This document shows, piece after piece, positions 34,543 to 43,107 of a stretch of DNA of 64,000 nt. Below the pieces are notes generated by a model. The model had not been told where the DNA came from. It did not search any database and worked only from the letters and a program-made list of their open reading frames with translations. This DNA comes from Chloroflexota bacterium (GTDB lineage Bacteria > Chloroflexota > Dehalococcoidia > SHYB01). Position 1 is the first letter of the stretch. Every line of letters starts with the position of its first letter. The stretch lies in contig VGPF01000001.1 in the NCBI GenBank assembly GCA_016875535.1, forward strand, positions 62,001 to 126,000. The letters run 5' to 3'. The translations under genes and the position numbers were made by a program.

Positions 34543-36630
34543 TTATGCGGAAGCAGCGATGCGGGCCAGGGCCGCCTTTGCCTGCCGCCCTTCGCCCGGG
34601 CCAAGGGGCGCAGGCGAGTAGGCGGCCCGCGCGATCTGCGCCTGCAGGCCTTCGAGCGCGGGGCGCGCATCAGGAGCGGCGGCAGAGGCGCGGGTAACGT
34701 AGGCGGTGAGCGTCTCCGCGCGGCCCATGGGCGCGACGCCGCGCCTGCGCAGGTGGCGCTGGAGCCTGCGCCAGGCCTCCAAAACCTCCTTGCGCTCTGC
34801 ATCGCGAAGGAGGGTATGGGACGCTTCCCGAACGCGCAAACGCCGCTTACGCTGCAGGAAATACCAGAGGCCGATGGCGGAGAAGAGGACGGAGCAGGCT
34901 CCGGCAACGGCGGCGATGCGCCCGAGGGTCATGCTGCTGAAAAAGGCTCCGAGATCGCCGCGCACGTCATCGCCAAACTGGACATCGAAGAGCTTGCCGA
35001 AGAACTGCGCCCCTGCGCCCGGCTTGGCCTGCCGACGCTGCACATCCGGCGACGGGCTCGGGTCGAAGGGCACCCAGCCCACGCCTGGGTAGCGAATCTC
35101 TACCCAGGCGTGGGCGTCCCGCTCACGCACGATGTATGCGCCGGAGAGCGGATCAAACTGCCCCGGCAGGTAGCCCGTGGCGACGCGGGCATCCAACCCC
35201 GCGCCTAGGGCGAGGAGCGTTTCGGCGGCTGCGAAATCGAAGCTGCCGCCGGACCGAGCGCCATCGAAGAGGAAGTCTTCCGTAGACTTGGAAGGCCGGT
35301 CCTTCGGCGCATCCCTAGCCAAGGTGAAGTTCCGGCTCAGGTAGGTGGTAATGGCCTGACTGCGTTCGTGGACATCCTGGCTGCCGCCGCTGATCTCCCG
35401 CGCAAGCGCCGCGATCCTAGGCGGCAGGCGGGAGACGCGCTGGCTCCTGATAAAGGCGCGCCCCGAGTAGAATCGCAGCGTCTCCGGATCATAAGAGCGT
35501 CTCTCCGACTGCACCTGGTAGATCGCGCCCCTGTTCAGAGTGTCGGCGCCGCCTTTCTCTGTGAGCATCGCCCAGTCCACCGGGGCATAGCCCAGCGCCG
35601 GGGCAGATTGCCCCTGAGCCACATAGACCGTCTGCGTATAGGTGTTCACTCTCCCCTGTGAGGAGACTTCCACAGGCGCGCTCTGGACGGACCAGTTTAG
35701 GCCGTCCTGGGTCACGTGGATGCGCGTCCGCCAATAGCTCGCCACAGGACTGCGCACGCGCAGCACCTCATCGGAGGCGGCGGGGTTCCCGGCGGTCGGC
35801 CTGGGAGGCGCGGCGTTGGCGGCACTCGAGCCGGCGGCCGTTCCCTCCCGGCCTTCGGTCGTCGCGTTCGCTCCCGCGCCGTCCGCCGGCTCACCCGTTT
35901 GAGCGCCTTGGCCGCTCTCTTCGGAGCTCTCGCCGAACTTGTCCTCTTCGCTCATATCGCCGGTCACCGGCAGCATGGCGGAAAAGGCGACGTTCGCCTT
36001 CACATGGACCGTGCCCCAGGGCAGGACGAGGAAGAGGACGACGCCGAGGCCGACGAGGGCGGCGGTCCACCCGGCCCAGGCCATCACCTGGGAGCGCCGC
36101 GACCAGGCGAGGGCGGTGATCGTCCCACTCCGGCCATCAATGGCAGCGCTGGCGGCGAGATAGGCGAAAAGGAGGCCCAAGTAGGCGGCGAGCGGCAGGA
36201 TGAAGAGGCTCGTGAAGGCGAGCTGGCTGGCGAGGATGAGGATGATGGCGCTGACAAGGAAGCTCGTGGAGACGTTGCTTCGCGTGCGGATATCGAAGGA
36301 GGCGATGGACTGGACGAGGACGAGGGCGACCGTGGGTGGAAGCCAATTGCCGTGGAGGGCTCCTTGCACCTGCGTCGCCATGATGGCCATAAGGATGATG
36401 ACGCCGACCATCAGTCCAACGCGCCAGAGGCCAAGCTTGCGGTTGCGCGTCTTCCAGCTCCAGTAGTGGCCGATGGTCGCCAGCGCAGGGCCGCCGACGC
36501 CGACCCAGGCCGAAGCGCCGACGACGGCCAGCGCAAAGCCGGTGGACCACGTCGCCCCTAGGGCCAGGTAGCGAAGGGCAGCGGAGTCTTCAGGCTTTTC
36601 GTTGAAAAGCGTCTTGAAGGAAAATTTCAT
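34543..36630 (-). CDS. TgpA-like transglutaminase-domain membrane protein, catalytic Cys replaced by Ser
   Basis: 695 residues: about six N-terminal membrane helices (20-215), a low-complexity linker, a transglutaminase-like domain (about 400-525) outside the membrane, one further helix (about 570-590) and a cytoplasmic DUF4129-like tail. The His/Asp part of the active site is intact (DAHAWVEIRYPGVGWVPFDP). But the Cys block, usually RGYCEHFA in this family, reads SGGSFDFA with Ser463 (AGC codon, one base from TGC). It may be inactive or use Ser. ATG overlaps the DUF58 stop by four bases: third gene of a MoxR-DUF58-TgpA cluster whose MoxR is frameshifted. Confidence 0.85.
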   Translation of the reverse strand: MKFSFKTLFNEKPEDSAALRYLALGATWSTGFALAVVGASAWVGVGGPALATIGHYWSWKTRNRKLGLWRVGLMVGVIILMAIMATQVQGALHGNWLPPTVALVLVQSIASFDIRTRSNVSTSFLVSAIILILASQLAFTSLFILPLAAYLGLLFAYLAASAAIDGRSGTITALAWSRRSQVMAWAGWTAALVGLGVVLFLVLPWGTVHVKANVAFSAMLPVTGDMSEEDKFGESSEESGQGAQTGEPADGAGANATTEGREGTAAGSSAANAAPPRPTAGNPAASDEVLRVRSPVASYWRTRIHVTQDGLNWSVQSAPVEVSSQGRVNTYTQTVYVAQGQSAPALGYAPVDWAMLTEKGGADTLNRGAIYQVQSERRSYDPETLRFYSGRAFIRSQRVSRLPPRIAALAREISGGSQDVHERSQAITTYLSRNFTLARDAPKDRPSKSTEDFLFDGARSGGSFDFAAAETLLALGAGLDARVATGYLPGQFDPLSGAYIVRERDAHAWVEIRYPGVGWVPFDPSPSPDVQRRQAKPGAGAQFFGKLFDVQFGDDVRGDLGAFFSSMTLGRIAAVAGACSVLFSAIGLWYFLQRKRRLRVREASHTLLRDAERKEVLEAWRRLQRHLRRRGVAPMGRAETLTAYVTRASAAAPDARPALEGLQAQIARAAYSPAPLGPGEGRQAKAALARIAASA

Positions 36631-37790
36631 GCCGCCCGCCTCTCGCCCTGCCCGATAACATCCGTGGCGGCACGCTGAAGTGGCTCATAGACGGCAACAG
36701 CGACGCCCAGACGCGCGAGGAGGCTCCGCGCCTCTTCGTTTTCCTGTGTCGATAGAGCGCCGAGCACGAGCGCGGTCAGCCTGGCGGCCAGTCTGGGCGC
36801 GGCGGCGGCGATCTGCCGCAGGCTTGCCGCATCGCCGCCGGAGACGACCACCGTTGCTGCGGCGTTGGGCCCGAGCCACCGTAGCGATTCGTCCACGAGG
36901 GCGCCGTTCTCCCAGGAGGCCAGCGCAAGGGCGCGCAGCATCTCATCGCGGCTCTGCTGCAGCTCCACCGCGCCGTTCTGCAACCGTACGCGCTCGCCGT
37001 GCCGCGTCCATCTCTCCACCGCTCCCGCCGCGAGTCTCGCCACGCCGTCGAAGGCTTCCACCGTCCCCGGCGGCGCGATGATAAGCACCGGCGTATCGCC
37101 CACGGAAATCGTATAGGCCTTGGTCATCAGGCGGCCGGTGCGGGCATAGTTACGCCAGTGCAGTGCGCGGGAGGGATCGCCCGGGACGTAGGGCCGCGAG
37201 CCGGCCGTATCGTCCCCCGTTTGCGCCGGCCGGTTCTTCAGCACCGTGCCTTCGGCGGGACGGCTCGTCTCGGCGGAGAAGACGGCGTAGGCGGCGGGAA
37301 GAACAAGGAGTTGCGCCTCCGCGAGGATACGCTTACGGCGGCGGAGAACGCCCACAGGGGCAGACGATTCAACCTTCGCCTGCTGGAGGCGGTAGAGCCC
37401 GCGCTCGCTCATGACAACGCTCCCACGCAGGGTGAGATCGGCACCGGGCGCGACGAAGGGCACGTAGAAGGCGATGGGCTTGGGCGGGCGACCCGCGCTT
37501 TGCAGCTCCACGGTGACGCGCAGTCCAAAGCGGGGCCAGGGCCGCCGATTGCGGATGCGCAGGCTCACCGCCGCGGCATCGCCTTCTCGCATCCCCTCGC
37601 GCTTCACCGGCGGCTCAAGAACCACCGAGAAATCGAGGGCGGGAAGGGCGAGCAGCGGCAAGGCGACGCCGAGCACGATGATGGCCCAGAGGAGGGAATC
37701 GGCGAATTGGATCCAGCCGGTGCGCGTGAGATCGGCGAGGAGGAAGAGGATAACCGCCGCCGCGATGAGACCGATGCCCCGGCGCGTCAC
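36627..37790 (-). CDS. DUF58 (vWA-like) protein of the MoxR cluster
   Basis: 387 residues. Two N-terminal membrane helices, then the DUF58 core with the signature SRPYVPGDPSRALHWRNYAR (about residue 190), and a vWA-like C-terminal half. GTG at 37790 is chosen because AAGGAGAACGCT precedes it and the first helix starts right there; upstream codons overlap the MoxR gene. DUF58 proteins usually work with MoxR AAA+ ATPases in assembly or metal insertion; precise role unknown. Starts 10 nt after the MoxR stop. Confidence 0.88.
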   Translation of the reverse strand: MTRRGIGLIAAAVILFLLADLTRTGWIQFADSLLWAIIVLGVALPLLALPALDFSVVLEPPVKREGMREGDAAAVSLRIRNRRPWPRFGLRVTVELQSAGRPPKPIAFYVPFVAPGADLTLRGSVVMSERGLYRLQQAKVESSAPVGVLRRRKRILAEAQLLVLPAAYAVFSAETSRPAEGTVLKNRPAQTGDDTAGSRPYVPGDPSRALHWRNYARTGRLMTKAYTISVGDTPVLIIAPPGTVEAFDGVARLAAGAVERWTRHGERVRLQNGAVELQQSRDEMLRALALASWENGALVDESLRWLGPNAAATVVVSGGDAASLRQIAAAAPRLAARLTALVLGALSTQENEEARSLLARLGVAVAVYEPLQRAATDVIGQGERRAA

Positions 37791-37800
37791 AGCGTTCTCC

Positions 37801-38768
37801 TTAAAGCGGCACAGGGACGCTTTCGAGCGCCTCGCGAACGACCGCCTGGGTGTGGCCGTTCGCCTCATCGCCTGCGCCGATGCGGTGGGCGATGACGCTT
37901 GCCGCGACGGCCTGCACATCGTCCGGCGTGACGAAGTCGCGCCCGCCGATGGCGGCCCAGCCCTGGGCCGCGCGCTGGAGGGCGACGGTGCCGCGCGGGC
38001 TGACGCCGCGCCGCACCTGCGGGTGGCTGCGGACGAAGCCAGCCAGCCGGATGAGGTATTCCTTGACCGGGACGGCCACCTGCGCCTGGCGGACAAAGGC
38101 CTGCATCGCACGTACCTGGGCGCAGGTCAGCACCGGCTCGACGACGGGCTGCTCATGCTCGGCGCGGCGCAGAATCTCCAACTCGTCCTTGGGCGTAGGC
38201 ATGCCGATGCTGATGCGGACGAGGAAGCGATCGAGCTCCGTGTCTGGAAGGGGGAAGGTCCCGCTGCTATCGAGGGAGTTCTGCGTGGCGATGACCATGA
38301 ATGGCTGGGGGAGAGGCCGCGTCACGCCATCGGCAGTCACCTGGTATTCGGCCATGGCCTCCAGCAGGGCCGATTGCGTGCGCGGGTTGCTGCGATTCAG
38401 CTCATCGGCCAGAGAATGTTGGTGAAGATGGGACCGAGGATGAAATCGAACTTATTCTCCTTCGGGTTGAAGATGCTGCTGCCGGTGATGTCCGAGGGCA
38501 GAAGATCGGGCGTGAACTGTACGCGGGTGAAGGAGCCTTCTATGGACTGGGCCAGGGTCTTGGCCAGCAGGGTCTTGCCCACGCCGGGCCGGTCTTCCAG
38601 GAGTACGTGGCCGCCGCTGAAGAGGCCGAGGAGCGCGAGTCGGATCGTCGCCTCCGAGGCCACCACGACGTTCGCGATGTTGCGAAAGGAGGCATCGAAC
38701 CGGCGCTGAAAGCCCGCCGAGTCCAGCCGCTCTTCCTTGCCGCGAAACGATTCCAGCGCCAGGGCCAT
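37801..38768 (-). pseudogene. MoxR-family AAA+ ATPase with a single-base frameshift
   Basis: Two frames together encode a full MoxR ATPase of about 320 residues. The first (38768 to about 38412) has Walker A GRPGVGKTLLAKTLA-type DRPGVGKTLLAK and SDITGSSIFNPKENKF; it stops after NILWPMS. Inserting one C between 38411 and 38412 restores LLADELNRSNPRTQSALLEA, i.e. the Walker B region, and continues into AEYQVTADGVTRPLPQPF to the end at 37801. The shift falls exactly in Walker B. It could be an assembly or sequencing error (a CC run read as C) or a real mutation. ATG at 38768 has GGAGGAGG upstream. Confidence 0.85.
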
Positions 38769-38941
38769 AGCCCTCCTCCGCTTCTAGTCCCGCCTTCCGG
38801 GCAAGCCGGTAGAGGGCCTATCTCAGCATACGCTCTCTCCACACTATCAGTTCCAGCCTCCCTAGAGGGAGGAGGCGGCCCCGCAAGCCAGGATAGGGAA
38901 AACCCCCAGGAATGAGAAGGGGCAGGCGCGCAAGAGAACGG

Positions 38942-39664
38942 TTAGAACTGGATCGGGATGCGCTCCACGGAAGCGCCGGAGGCGGGGTCCAACGTGACCA
39001 GGTTGACGCTGGCAAAGGAGCCACCCGCCTCAGCAGGGGAGCCGGGGTAGTAGGCGGGCGTGGCGGCGCTGCTGACATCCAGGTAGCGATGCCAGTGGCC
39101 TAAGGCCAGGTAATCGCAGGTGAGGGAGGCGATCTCAGTCGCCAGGATTGGGGACGAGCGGTCAACGCGCTCATCGGCGGGGACGTAGTGCCCGTGGGCC
39201 ATGACGATGCGCCAGGAGCCGCTCACATCGGGGCTATAGCCGGCCAGGGGCTTGTTCTGGGGCGAGTGCTCTACCATGGCGCGGGACCAGATGGAGAGGC
39301 GCAGCTTCTCGAGGACGGCGTGCTGGCCCTCCGGGTCGCTGAGGAAGATGATGTGGCTGCCTGCGCCGGCAAGGGGAACGCGCTGGTAGATGGATGTTTG
39401 ATCGAGAACGTCATGGTTGCCGTTGGAGATGACGACGGGGATAGAGAGGCGAGCGAGGAGGTCCACCGCGGCATCTATATCCGGCTGTTTGACGCGCGCG
39501 TTATCGAAGAGATCGCCTGCGATGAGGAAGGCGTCCGCGCTCTGCTTCTTGACCGCTTCGACGACGGAGGTGAAGGCGGCCAGGCGGCGCTTGGGGTCGT
39601 ACTCATCGCCGATGTGGACGTCCGCCGTGTGGAGGAGCCGGAGCGGGGGCCGGTCAATGCTCAC
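38942..39664 (-). CDS. Calcineurin-like metallophosphoesterase, SbcD/YhaO-like
   Basis: 240 residues. All metallophosphoesterase motifs are present: HTADVHIGDEY (DxH, about residue 15), GDLFDN (about 50), GNHD (about 82), AHGH and GHWH (about 190). Resembles the nuclease domain of SbcD/Mre11-type proteins, but no C-terminal cap domain and no SbcC partner gene is nearby, so a nuclease role is uncertain; small-molecule phosphodiesterase is an alternative. GTG start without a clear ribosome site. Single-gene unit. Confidence 0.85.
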   Translation of the reverse strand: MSIDRPPLRLLHTADVHIGDEYDPKRRLAAFTSVVEAVKKQSADAFLIAGDLFDNARVKQPDIDAAVDLLARLSIPVVISNGNHDVLDQTSIYQRVPLAGAGSHIIFLSDPEGQHAVLEKLRLSIWSRAMVEHSPQNKPLAGYSPDVSGSWRIVMAHGHYVPADERVDRSSPILATEIASLTCDYLALGHWHRYLDVSSAATPAYYPGSPAEAGGSFASVNLVTLDPASGASVERIPIQF

Positions 39665-39822
39665 GAAGGAGTCACTGCCTTTCTAGCGTGGGGACTAGCA
39701 TCCATCGTACTCAGGGAAGCGGCGGTTCGTCAACGAAGAGAGGGCGTTGCAGTTGCGTCCCTGGTGTACCATACCTACCGCCGATGGCGAAGACGCCATC
39801 GCGCTTTGCCAAGGAGGAAGTC

Positions 39823-40563
39823 ATGGAAATCGCCACACGAACTGAACAGATCTCCGGCGACGGCGCGCCGATGACGCTGTACATCGCCGAGCCGAAGGCC
39901 GCGGGCAAGCATCCCGTCGTCATCGTCTTCTTCGAGGCCTTCGGGCTCAACGGCCACATCAAGCATGTGACAGACCGCTTCGCCCAGGAGGGGTACCTGG
40001 CCGTCTGCCCGGATATGTACTACCGCATGGGCCCCAACAACGTCATGGCCTACAACGAAATCCCCAAAATCATGCCTATCATGCAGGCCATGTACGATAC
40101 GAACAGCAACGCCGATACGCGCATCGTCATTGACCATATCAAGGGGATGAGGAACGCCAACGCCGCGAAGCTCGGCACGACGGGCTACTGTATGGGCGGG
40201 ACGCTCTCCTGGCTGGCGGCCTGTCTGAACCGCGATGTGAAGGCCGCCGCCTGCTACTACTCGGGCGGGCTCATCACCCGGCAGACGAACAAGCGCCGCC
40301 CGGTCTCTCCCCATGACTATGCCGAGCTGACCACCGCGGCCATCCTGGGCCTGTACGGCGAGAACGACCAGAACCCGCCGGCAGCGGACGTGCGGGAGGT
40401 CTACGAGAACCTGAAGAAGCTCGGCAAGACGAGCGAGTACCACATCTACCCAGGCGCGGGCCACGGCTTCACGTGCGATGAGCGCCCCAGCTTCCAGAAG
40501 GCGTCATCGGACGATGCGTGGAAGAAGACCTTCGCCTGGTTCGACAAGTACCTGAAGCACTAG
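39823..40563 (+). CDS. Dienelactone hydrolase family protein
   Basis: 246 residues, alpha/beta hydrolase. The Cys-Asp-His triad of dienelactone hydrolase is complete: C123 (GYCMGG), D182 (YGENDQ) and H214 (GAGHGF); E38 matches the Glu that switches the Cys on. ATG at 39823 has AAGGAGGAAG directly before it. Would hydrolyse a lactone or ester, for example in aromatic degradation, but no other pathway gene of that kind is adjacent. Cytoplasmic. Followed by a strong terminator, so a single-gene unit. Confidence 0.92.
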   Translation: MEIATRTEQISGDGAPMTLYIAEPKAAGKHPVVIVFFEAFGLNGHIKHVTDRFAQEGYLAVCPDMYYRMGPNNVMAYNEIPKIMPIMQAMYDTNSNADTRIVIDHIKGMRNANAAKLGTTGYCMGGTLSWLAACLNRDVKAAACYYSGGLITRQTNKRRPVSPHDYAELTTAAILGLYGENDQNPPAADVREVYENLKKLGKTSEYHIYPGAGHGFTCDERPSFQKASSDDAWKKTFAWFDKYLKH

Positions 40564-40585
40564 GCCGAGGCGGCAGCAGACGACG

Positions 40586-40619
40586 AAAGCCCTCCGGGAA
40601 GCCGGAGGGCTTTCTTTTT
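40586..40619 (+). terminator. Rho-independent terminator after the dienelactone hydrolase gene
   Basis: A 12-bp perfect stem (40586-40597 with 40602-40613), GAAG loop, followed by T-rich TTTCTTTTT. It separates two convergent genes. Confidence 0.9.
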
Positions 40620-40620
40620 G

Positions 40621-41553
40621 CTAGTTACGGGCGATAACCCGCAAGAAGTTCTGGCTGCTGATCTGTTCCCGCTCGGCCTTGGCCAGGGGCAGGGAGCGGT
40701 AGACCTCAGCGGCCTCGGCGGAGCTGGCCAGCGGGAAGTTGGTGCCGAAGAGGATACGGTGGGCGCCCAGGCGGCGGATGAGGGCGACCATGTCTTCCCG
40801 GGTGCGCTCGCCATTGGCGATGGGCCCGAACTGGAGTGAGAGATCGGCGACGGTGTTGGGGCAGGCAGCGAAGACTTCGGCCAGGGCATCGGCGCCGCCA
40901 TTGGGCATCCAATCGAAGTGGGCCATGTGGGCGAAGATAAACTTGAGCTTGGGGAACTTGCGCAGGGTTTCACCGAGCTTATCGGTCACGGCATAGGCGA
41001 TGCCGAGGGAGGGGGCCCGCCCTCCGGACTGGCTCAGTACGGGGATGCCCTTGGCCTGGCAGTAATCGAAGAGAGGCAGGAGGCGCGGGTCGTTCCCGTA
41101 GATTTGCATGCCCTGAGGGACGATCTTCACGCCCTTGGCGCCGCCGGCAACCCACCGTTCGATGCCCTTCAGCATCTCCTCTTCCGACATGAAGGTGACA
41201 TCCACGCCGCAGAAGAAGGTGAAACGCGGGTGCTCCTTGATGAGCTTCACGCACCAATCGTTGTTACCTTCGATGCGGCGGACGACGCTCCGGCGGATGT
41301 TGGCGATGGCCTCATCGCGGTTGGTCTTGGAGGGCAGGGCGGCGACGGCATCTTCGTAATAGAGACGGGCGGGCGTGTACATGAGGATGTTGGCCCGGCT
41401 GATGCCGGCCTTCTTGTGCATCTCCACGACTTGATCGAGAGTGCCGACCCAGGGGTGCTGTTCCCAGCGCACCATGCGATCCATGAAGAAGCGCCCGTCT
41501 TCGTGCGAGGGGAAGCAGTGGATGTGACAATCAAGGAGCTCGTCGTTCGCCAT
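40621..41553 (-). CDS. Amidohydrolase-2 family protein
   Basis: 310 residues. The N-terminal metal motif is DCHIHCFP (H10, H12); a second His cluster is FAHMAHFDW (about residue 210). The C-terminal motif, normally FGTDxP with a metal-binding Asp, reads FGTNFPLASS with Asn, which could change or weaken catalysis. Members hydrolyse or decarboxylate acids, lactones and amides. ATG at 41553 has GGGAGG upstream. Single-gene unit, convergent with the dienelactone hydrolase. Confidence 0.88.
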   Translation of the reverse strand: MANDELLDCHIHCFPSHEDGRFFMDRMVRWEQHPWVGTLDQVVEMHKKAGISRANILMYTPARLYYEDAVAALPSKTNRDEAIANIRRSVVRRIEGNNDWCVKLIKEHPRFTFFCGVDVTFMSEEEMLKGIERWVAGGAKGVKIVPQGMQIYGNDPRLLPLFDYCQAKGIPVLSQSGGRAPSLGIAYAVTDKLGETLRKFPKLKFIFAHMAHFDWMPNGGADALAEVFAACPNTVADLSLQFGPIANGERTREDMVALIRRLGAHRILFGTNFPLASSAEAAEVYRSLPLAKAEREQISSQNFLRVIARN

Positions 41554-41645
41554 GGCGGGGCCTCCCGGTGGACGTTGGGCGGATTATACGCGCGAGGCTC
41601 AGCGCAGGAAACGCTGCCGCCACGGGTCTCCACAGAAGGAAATCA

Positions 41646-41675
41646 TTGACACTTCAAGAGAGGAGCGGCTAGAAT
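41646..41675 (+). promoter_or_regulatory. Promoter of tRNA-Asp
   Basis: TTGACA (41646-41651, perfect), 18-bp spacer, TAGAAT (41670-41675). The tRNA starts 33 nt later. The rest of the 41554-41898 interval outside the promoter and tRNA shows nothing else convincing. Confidence 0.8.
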
Positions 41676-41707
41676 GACCCTTGTCCCCTCTCTCGTGTTG
41701 TCCCCGT

Positions 41708-41784
41708 GCGCCCGTGGTGTAGCGGCCTAACATGCTTCCCTGTCACGGAAGAGATCGACGGTTCGAATCCGTTCGGGCGCGCCA
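41708..41784 (+). tRNA. tRNA-Asp (GTC)
   Basis: Full cloverleaf: 7-bp perfect acceptor stem (GCGCCCG with CGGGCGC), anticodon arm CTTCC-loop-GGAAG with loop CTGTCAC giving anticodon GTC, T-loop TTCGAAT, discriminator G and an encoded CCA end (41782-41784). G73 is typical of tRNA-Asp. Confidence 0.97.
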
Positions 41785-41898
41785 GTTTCTCCCGAGTCAT
41801 CGAAGTTCTGTCGTTCGCATTTCGCTCGCGGACTTGTTCCTTCCCGAACGCACCGCCACGCCGGCTAGCGATATACAGCAGAAGGGGACGTGACGGCC

Positions 41899-42840
41899 AT
41901 GGCGAAGGAAGCGCCTATGCGATTCATCGCGCCGCTTTCGCCGTATGACCGGTTCAAGAACATCGGCGAGATCGGCGAGGTGGCGCGCCTTGCCGAGGGG
42001 CTCGGTTTCTATGGGGTGGCGCTCCCCGAGCACGTCATCATGCCGCAAAAAGGCGACGGCCTGCCGACGCGCACGATGTGGTATGACAACTTCGCGCTGG
42101 GCGCGCATCTGGCGACGCTGACGGAACGCCTGCGCATCATCTTCACGGTGATGATCGTGCCCTATCGCCCACCAATCCAAGCGGCGAAGCTGATCTCCAC
42201 GCTGGACGTTGTCTCCAAGGGGAGGCTCATCTGCGGCGTGGGTGCCGGGTGGCTGCGCGGAGAGTTCCGGACGCTGGGCGTGCCCCATGCCGAACGCGGC
42301 GCCATGACGGACGAATACCTTCGCGCGATGCGGGCGCTGTGGACGCAGGAGCGGCCCTCGTTTGAGGGGAAGTACGCGCGGTTCAGTAACATCGCCTTTG
42401 AGCCGAAGTGCCACCAGAAGCCGCACGTGCGGCTCTGGATGGGCGGCAGCGGCGAACGGGTAATACGGCGGATCGCCGAGCTGGGAGACGGCTGGATGCC
42501 GATGTCGGGCACGCTGAAGGAGATCGGGGCCGACATCGGGACGATTAAGCGGGCGACGGCGGAGGCGGGCCGGGACCCGGAGGCGCTGGATTTCTGCTAT
42601 TCGATGATCGTGGGCGAGCGGGACGAGGAAAGCGAGCGCTCCCGCGCGCACCCGACGGGCGGGCGGACGACGGTGCGGCGGGATTACCTGACGGCCCAGG
42701 ATGCCATCGCAGGCGTGAGGGAGCACCAGGCGGTGGGGCTGAACCATCTGCTCCTCTCCTTCAACTGGCGGACGGCGGACGAACTCCAGGAGCATATGTG
42801 CCGTTTTTCCAAAGAGGTTATGCCTGCTTTTTGCCAGTAG
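41899..42840 (+). CDS. LLM class (luciferase-like) F420-dependent-type oxidoreductase
   Basis: 313 residues. Bacterial-luciferase-like fold with ARLAEGLGFYGVALPEH near residue 30 and RLICGVGAGWLRGEF near residue 110, typical of the F420-using subgroup that includes Mer and Fgd-like proteins. It would oxidise or reduce an unknown organic substrate with F420 or FMN. ATG at 41899 is favoured: AAGGGG lies 11 nt before it, versus only 2 nt before the GTG at 41890. Follows tRNA-Asp on the same strand. Confidence 0.87.
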   Translation: MAKEAPMRFIAPLSPYDRFKNIGEIGEVARLAEGLGFYGVALPEHVIMPQKGDGLPTRTMWYDNFALGAHLATLTERLRIIFTVMIVPYRPPIQAAKLISTLDVVSKGRLICGVGAGWLRGEFRTLGVPHAERGAMTDEYLRAMRALWTQERPSFEGKYARFSNIAFEPKCHQKPHVRLWMGGSGERVIRRIAELGDGWMPMSGTLKEIGADIGTIKRATAEAGRDPEALDFCYSMIVGERDEESERSRAHPTGGRTTVRRDYLTAQDAIAGVREHQAVGLNHLLLSFNWRTADELQEHMCRFSKEVMPAFCQ

Positions 42841-43007
42841 CTTTCGGGCAGAGAACCACTGTCTCTGGGCAGGGGTAGGCTAGGCATCCGACAGTGAGAA
42901 ATTACCCCATCCGCCGGAGCAGTTTCGGTCATTTTCCCTTACCGATGGCGGCCTGGGTGCCTCTTTCCGCCACATCGCTGGAGATGAGCCCTCCCTTCTG
43001 CCAGTTT

Positions 43008-43036
43008 TTGCTACACGCCAAGGAAGCGTGTATTAT
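43008..43036 (+). promoter_or_regulatory. Promoter of the hybrid regulator
   Basis: TTGCTA (43008-43013), 17-bp spacer, TATTAT (43031-43036). The spacer and its edges contain an inverted repeat (see next entry). Confidence 0.65.
43012..43032. promoter_or_regulatory. Candidate autoregulatory operator between -35 and -10
   Basis: TACACGC (43012-43018) and GCGTGTA (43026-43032) form a perfect 7-bp inverted repeat with a 7-base spacer, a 21-bp site overlapping the edges of both promoter boxes of the regulator gene. A dimeric HTH protein bound here would block RNA polymerase. Confidence 0.6.
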
Positions 43037-43107
43037 TACGCTCCCTTCCACGTAAACCGCAGGCCGTTCAGCCTGTCCGTAACGCTTTTGCCTTTTAGAG
43101 GTAGGTC

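Noticed and set aside
38942-39664. Calling the metallophosphoesterase SbcD
   Set aside because: No C-terminal capping domain and no SbcC gene adjacent, and only 240 residues.
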